A stretch of 6,627 bases of DNA. It comes from Microbacterium sp. (GTDB lineage Bacteria > Actinomycetota > Actinomycetes > Actinomycetales > Microbacteriaceae). The stretch lies in assembly GCA_003248845.1 (NCBI GenBank), contig QFPD01000119.1, positions 1 to 6,627 of the forward strand, in the 5' to 3' direction. Below are positions 6,187 to 6,627 of the stretch, piece after piece. Position 1 is the stretch's first letter; every line of letters begins with the position of its first letter. The translations under genes were made by a program, and so were the position numbers. The notes under the pieces were generated by a model. That model was not told where the DNA came from, did not search any database, and saw nothing but the letters and a program-made list of their open reading frames with translations.

Positions 6187-6627
6187 GATCACGGGCCGTC
6201 ATCGCGCCGCGGTTCACGATCCGCGGCGCGATGACGCCGTGCATGAGGATGCTGCCGACGACCGTGAAGACCATCACGGCGAGAACGTCGAACGACTCCG
6301 CGTCGGGCAGCTTGTTGAACGCCAGCAGACCGAAGACGATCGTCGCCGTGCCGCGCGGCCCGATGAAGCCGATCATGGTGCGCTCGCGCCACGGCAGCGA
6401 CGACCCGAGCATCGACAGGTACACCGGGATGACCCGGAACACCGTCAGCGCGAGCATGGCGACGAGGAGCAGCCGCAGGTCGAATCCGTCCAGGATCACG
6501 ACGACCGTCATCGCGCCCAGCACGAACCAGACGAGGTTCGCCGCCAGGGTTCCCGCCTCCTCGACGAGCAGCACCTCGGTGTGCGGGATCGTGTGCTCGG
6601 TCGTGCCGCGCGTGCGCATGAGGCGGT
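6158..6627 (-). CDS. Monovalent cation/proton antiporter, C-terminal part (5' end outside window)
   Basis: About 155 C-terminal residues of an integral membrane cation:proton antiporter are visible; the frame continues off the right edge, so the first Met in view (6619) is not the true start. Four or so hydrophobic segments are present. The best family mark is WRERTMIGFIGPRGTATIVFG (split here as WRERTMIGF and GPRGTATIVFG), matching the conserved Gly-x-Arg-Gly helix of CPA-type Na+(K+)/H+ exchangers, followed by VLAVMVFTVVGSILMHG and APRIV at the last span. The short tail ends AVPPTA. Such proteins exchange Na+ or K+ for protons across the cytoplasmic membrane. The stop codon (6160-6158) lies inside the convergent permease gene, and a strong hairpin (6197-6236) is embedded in the coding sequence. 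Ion specificity cannot be read from this part. Confidence 0.85.
   Translation of the reverse strand, partial: RLMRTRGTTEHTIPHTEVLLVEEAGTLAANLVWFVLGAMTVVVILDGFDLRLLLVAMLALTVFRVIPVYLSMLGSSLPWRERTMIGFIGPRGTATIVFGLLAFNKLPDAESFDVLAVMVFTVVGSILMHGVIAPRIVNRGAMTARDLSPAVPPTA
6197..6236 (+). terminator. Strong 16-bp stem-loop after the ABC operon, inside the convergent antiporter gene
   Basis: A perfect 16-bp inverted repeat has its left arm at 6197-6212 (CGTCATCGCGCCGCGG), an 8-nt loop at 6213-6220 (TTCACGAT) and its right arm at 6221-6236. It starts 11 nt after the permease stop, so it is well placed to end the ABC transcript. There is no T-tract, which is common for actinobacterial terminators. On the other strand it encodes antiporter residues around VIAPRIVNRGAMT. 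Confidence 0.72.

Noticed and set aside
1..6627. Search for CRISPR repeats, insertion sequence ends, tRNA or rRNA genes, attachment sites and a novel defence or biosynthetic system
   Set aside because: No regularly spaced repeats, transposase or integrase motifs, cloverleaf-like sequence or unusual gene cluster were seen. All the large frames are explained by common chromosomal families.

Overview
The window looks like ordinary chromosome from a high-GC actinobacterium, most likely Microbacteriaceae and close to Microbacterium. Supporting signs are the very high GC, strong G/C bias at third codon positions, the frequent word GGATGCC/GGCATCC, leaderless-type promoters (a TANNNT box 6-7 nt before the start codon), and the types of proteins encoded. 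The genus is an inference. There is no phage, transposon, CRISPR array, tRNA or rRNA in the window.

Layout from left to right: (1) the C-terminal part of an exonuclease III gene on the + strand, ending at 403; (2) a short convergent spacer, 404-558, with a weak hairpin; (3) a multi-membrane-span GT-C fold glycosyltransferase (GT87/DUF2029) on the - strand, 559-1956, probably read from a leaderless GTG; (4) a divergent promoter region, 1957-2114; (5) a NarL/DesK-type histidine kinase and a LuxR-type response regulator on the + strand, 2115-4096, overlapping by ATGA; (6) an 84-bp promoter region; (7) an ABC exporter made of a NatA/YhaQ-like ATPase and a NatB/YhaP-like permease, 4181-6186, overlapping by GTGA; (8) the C-terminal part of a monovalent cation/proton antiporter on the - strand, running off the right edge and overlapping the permease gene tail to tail.

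The most informative signal lies in the regulatory DNA. The promoters of the kinase-regulator operon (2057-2114) and of the ABC operon (4122-4180) share a 27-bp element (22 of 27 identical) with an inverted-repeat core TCCSCC-N4-GGGGGA. In both, it sits at exactly the same distance upstream of an identical TAGCGT -10 box, which lies 6-7 nt before the ATG. The simplest reading is one four-gene regulon: the membrane kinase senses a stress or ligand, the regulator binds this element, and it controls both its own operon and the exporter. The substrate and signal cannot be read from the sequence.

A second notable feature is a perfect 16-bp inverted repeat with an 8-nt loop (6197-6236), just after the permease stop codon. 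It probably terminates the ABC operon, yet it lies wholly inside the coding sequence of the convergent antiporter. I see no protein family here that is clearly new; the interest is in the regulatory architecture.
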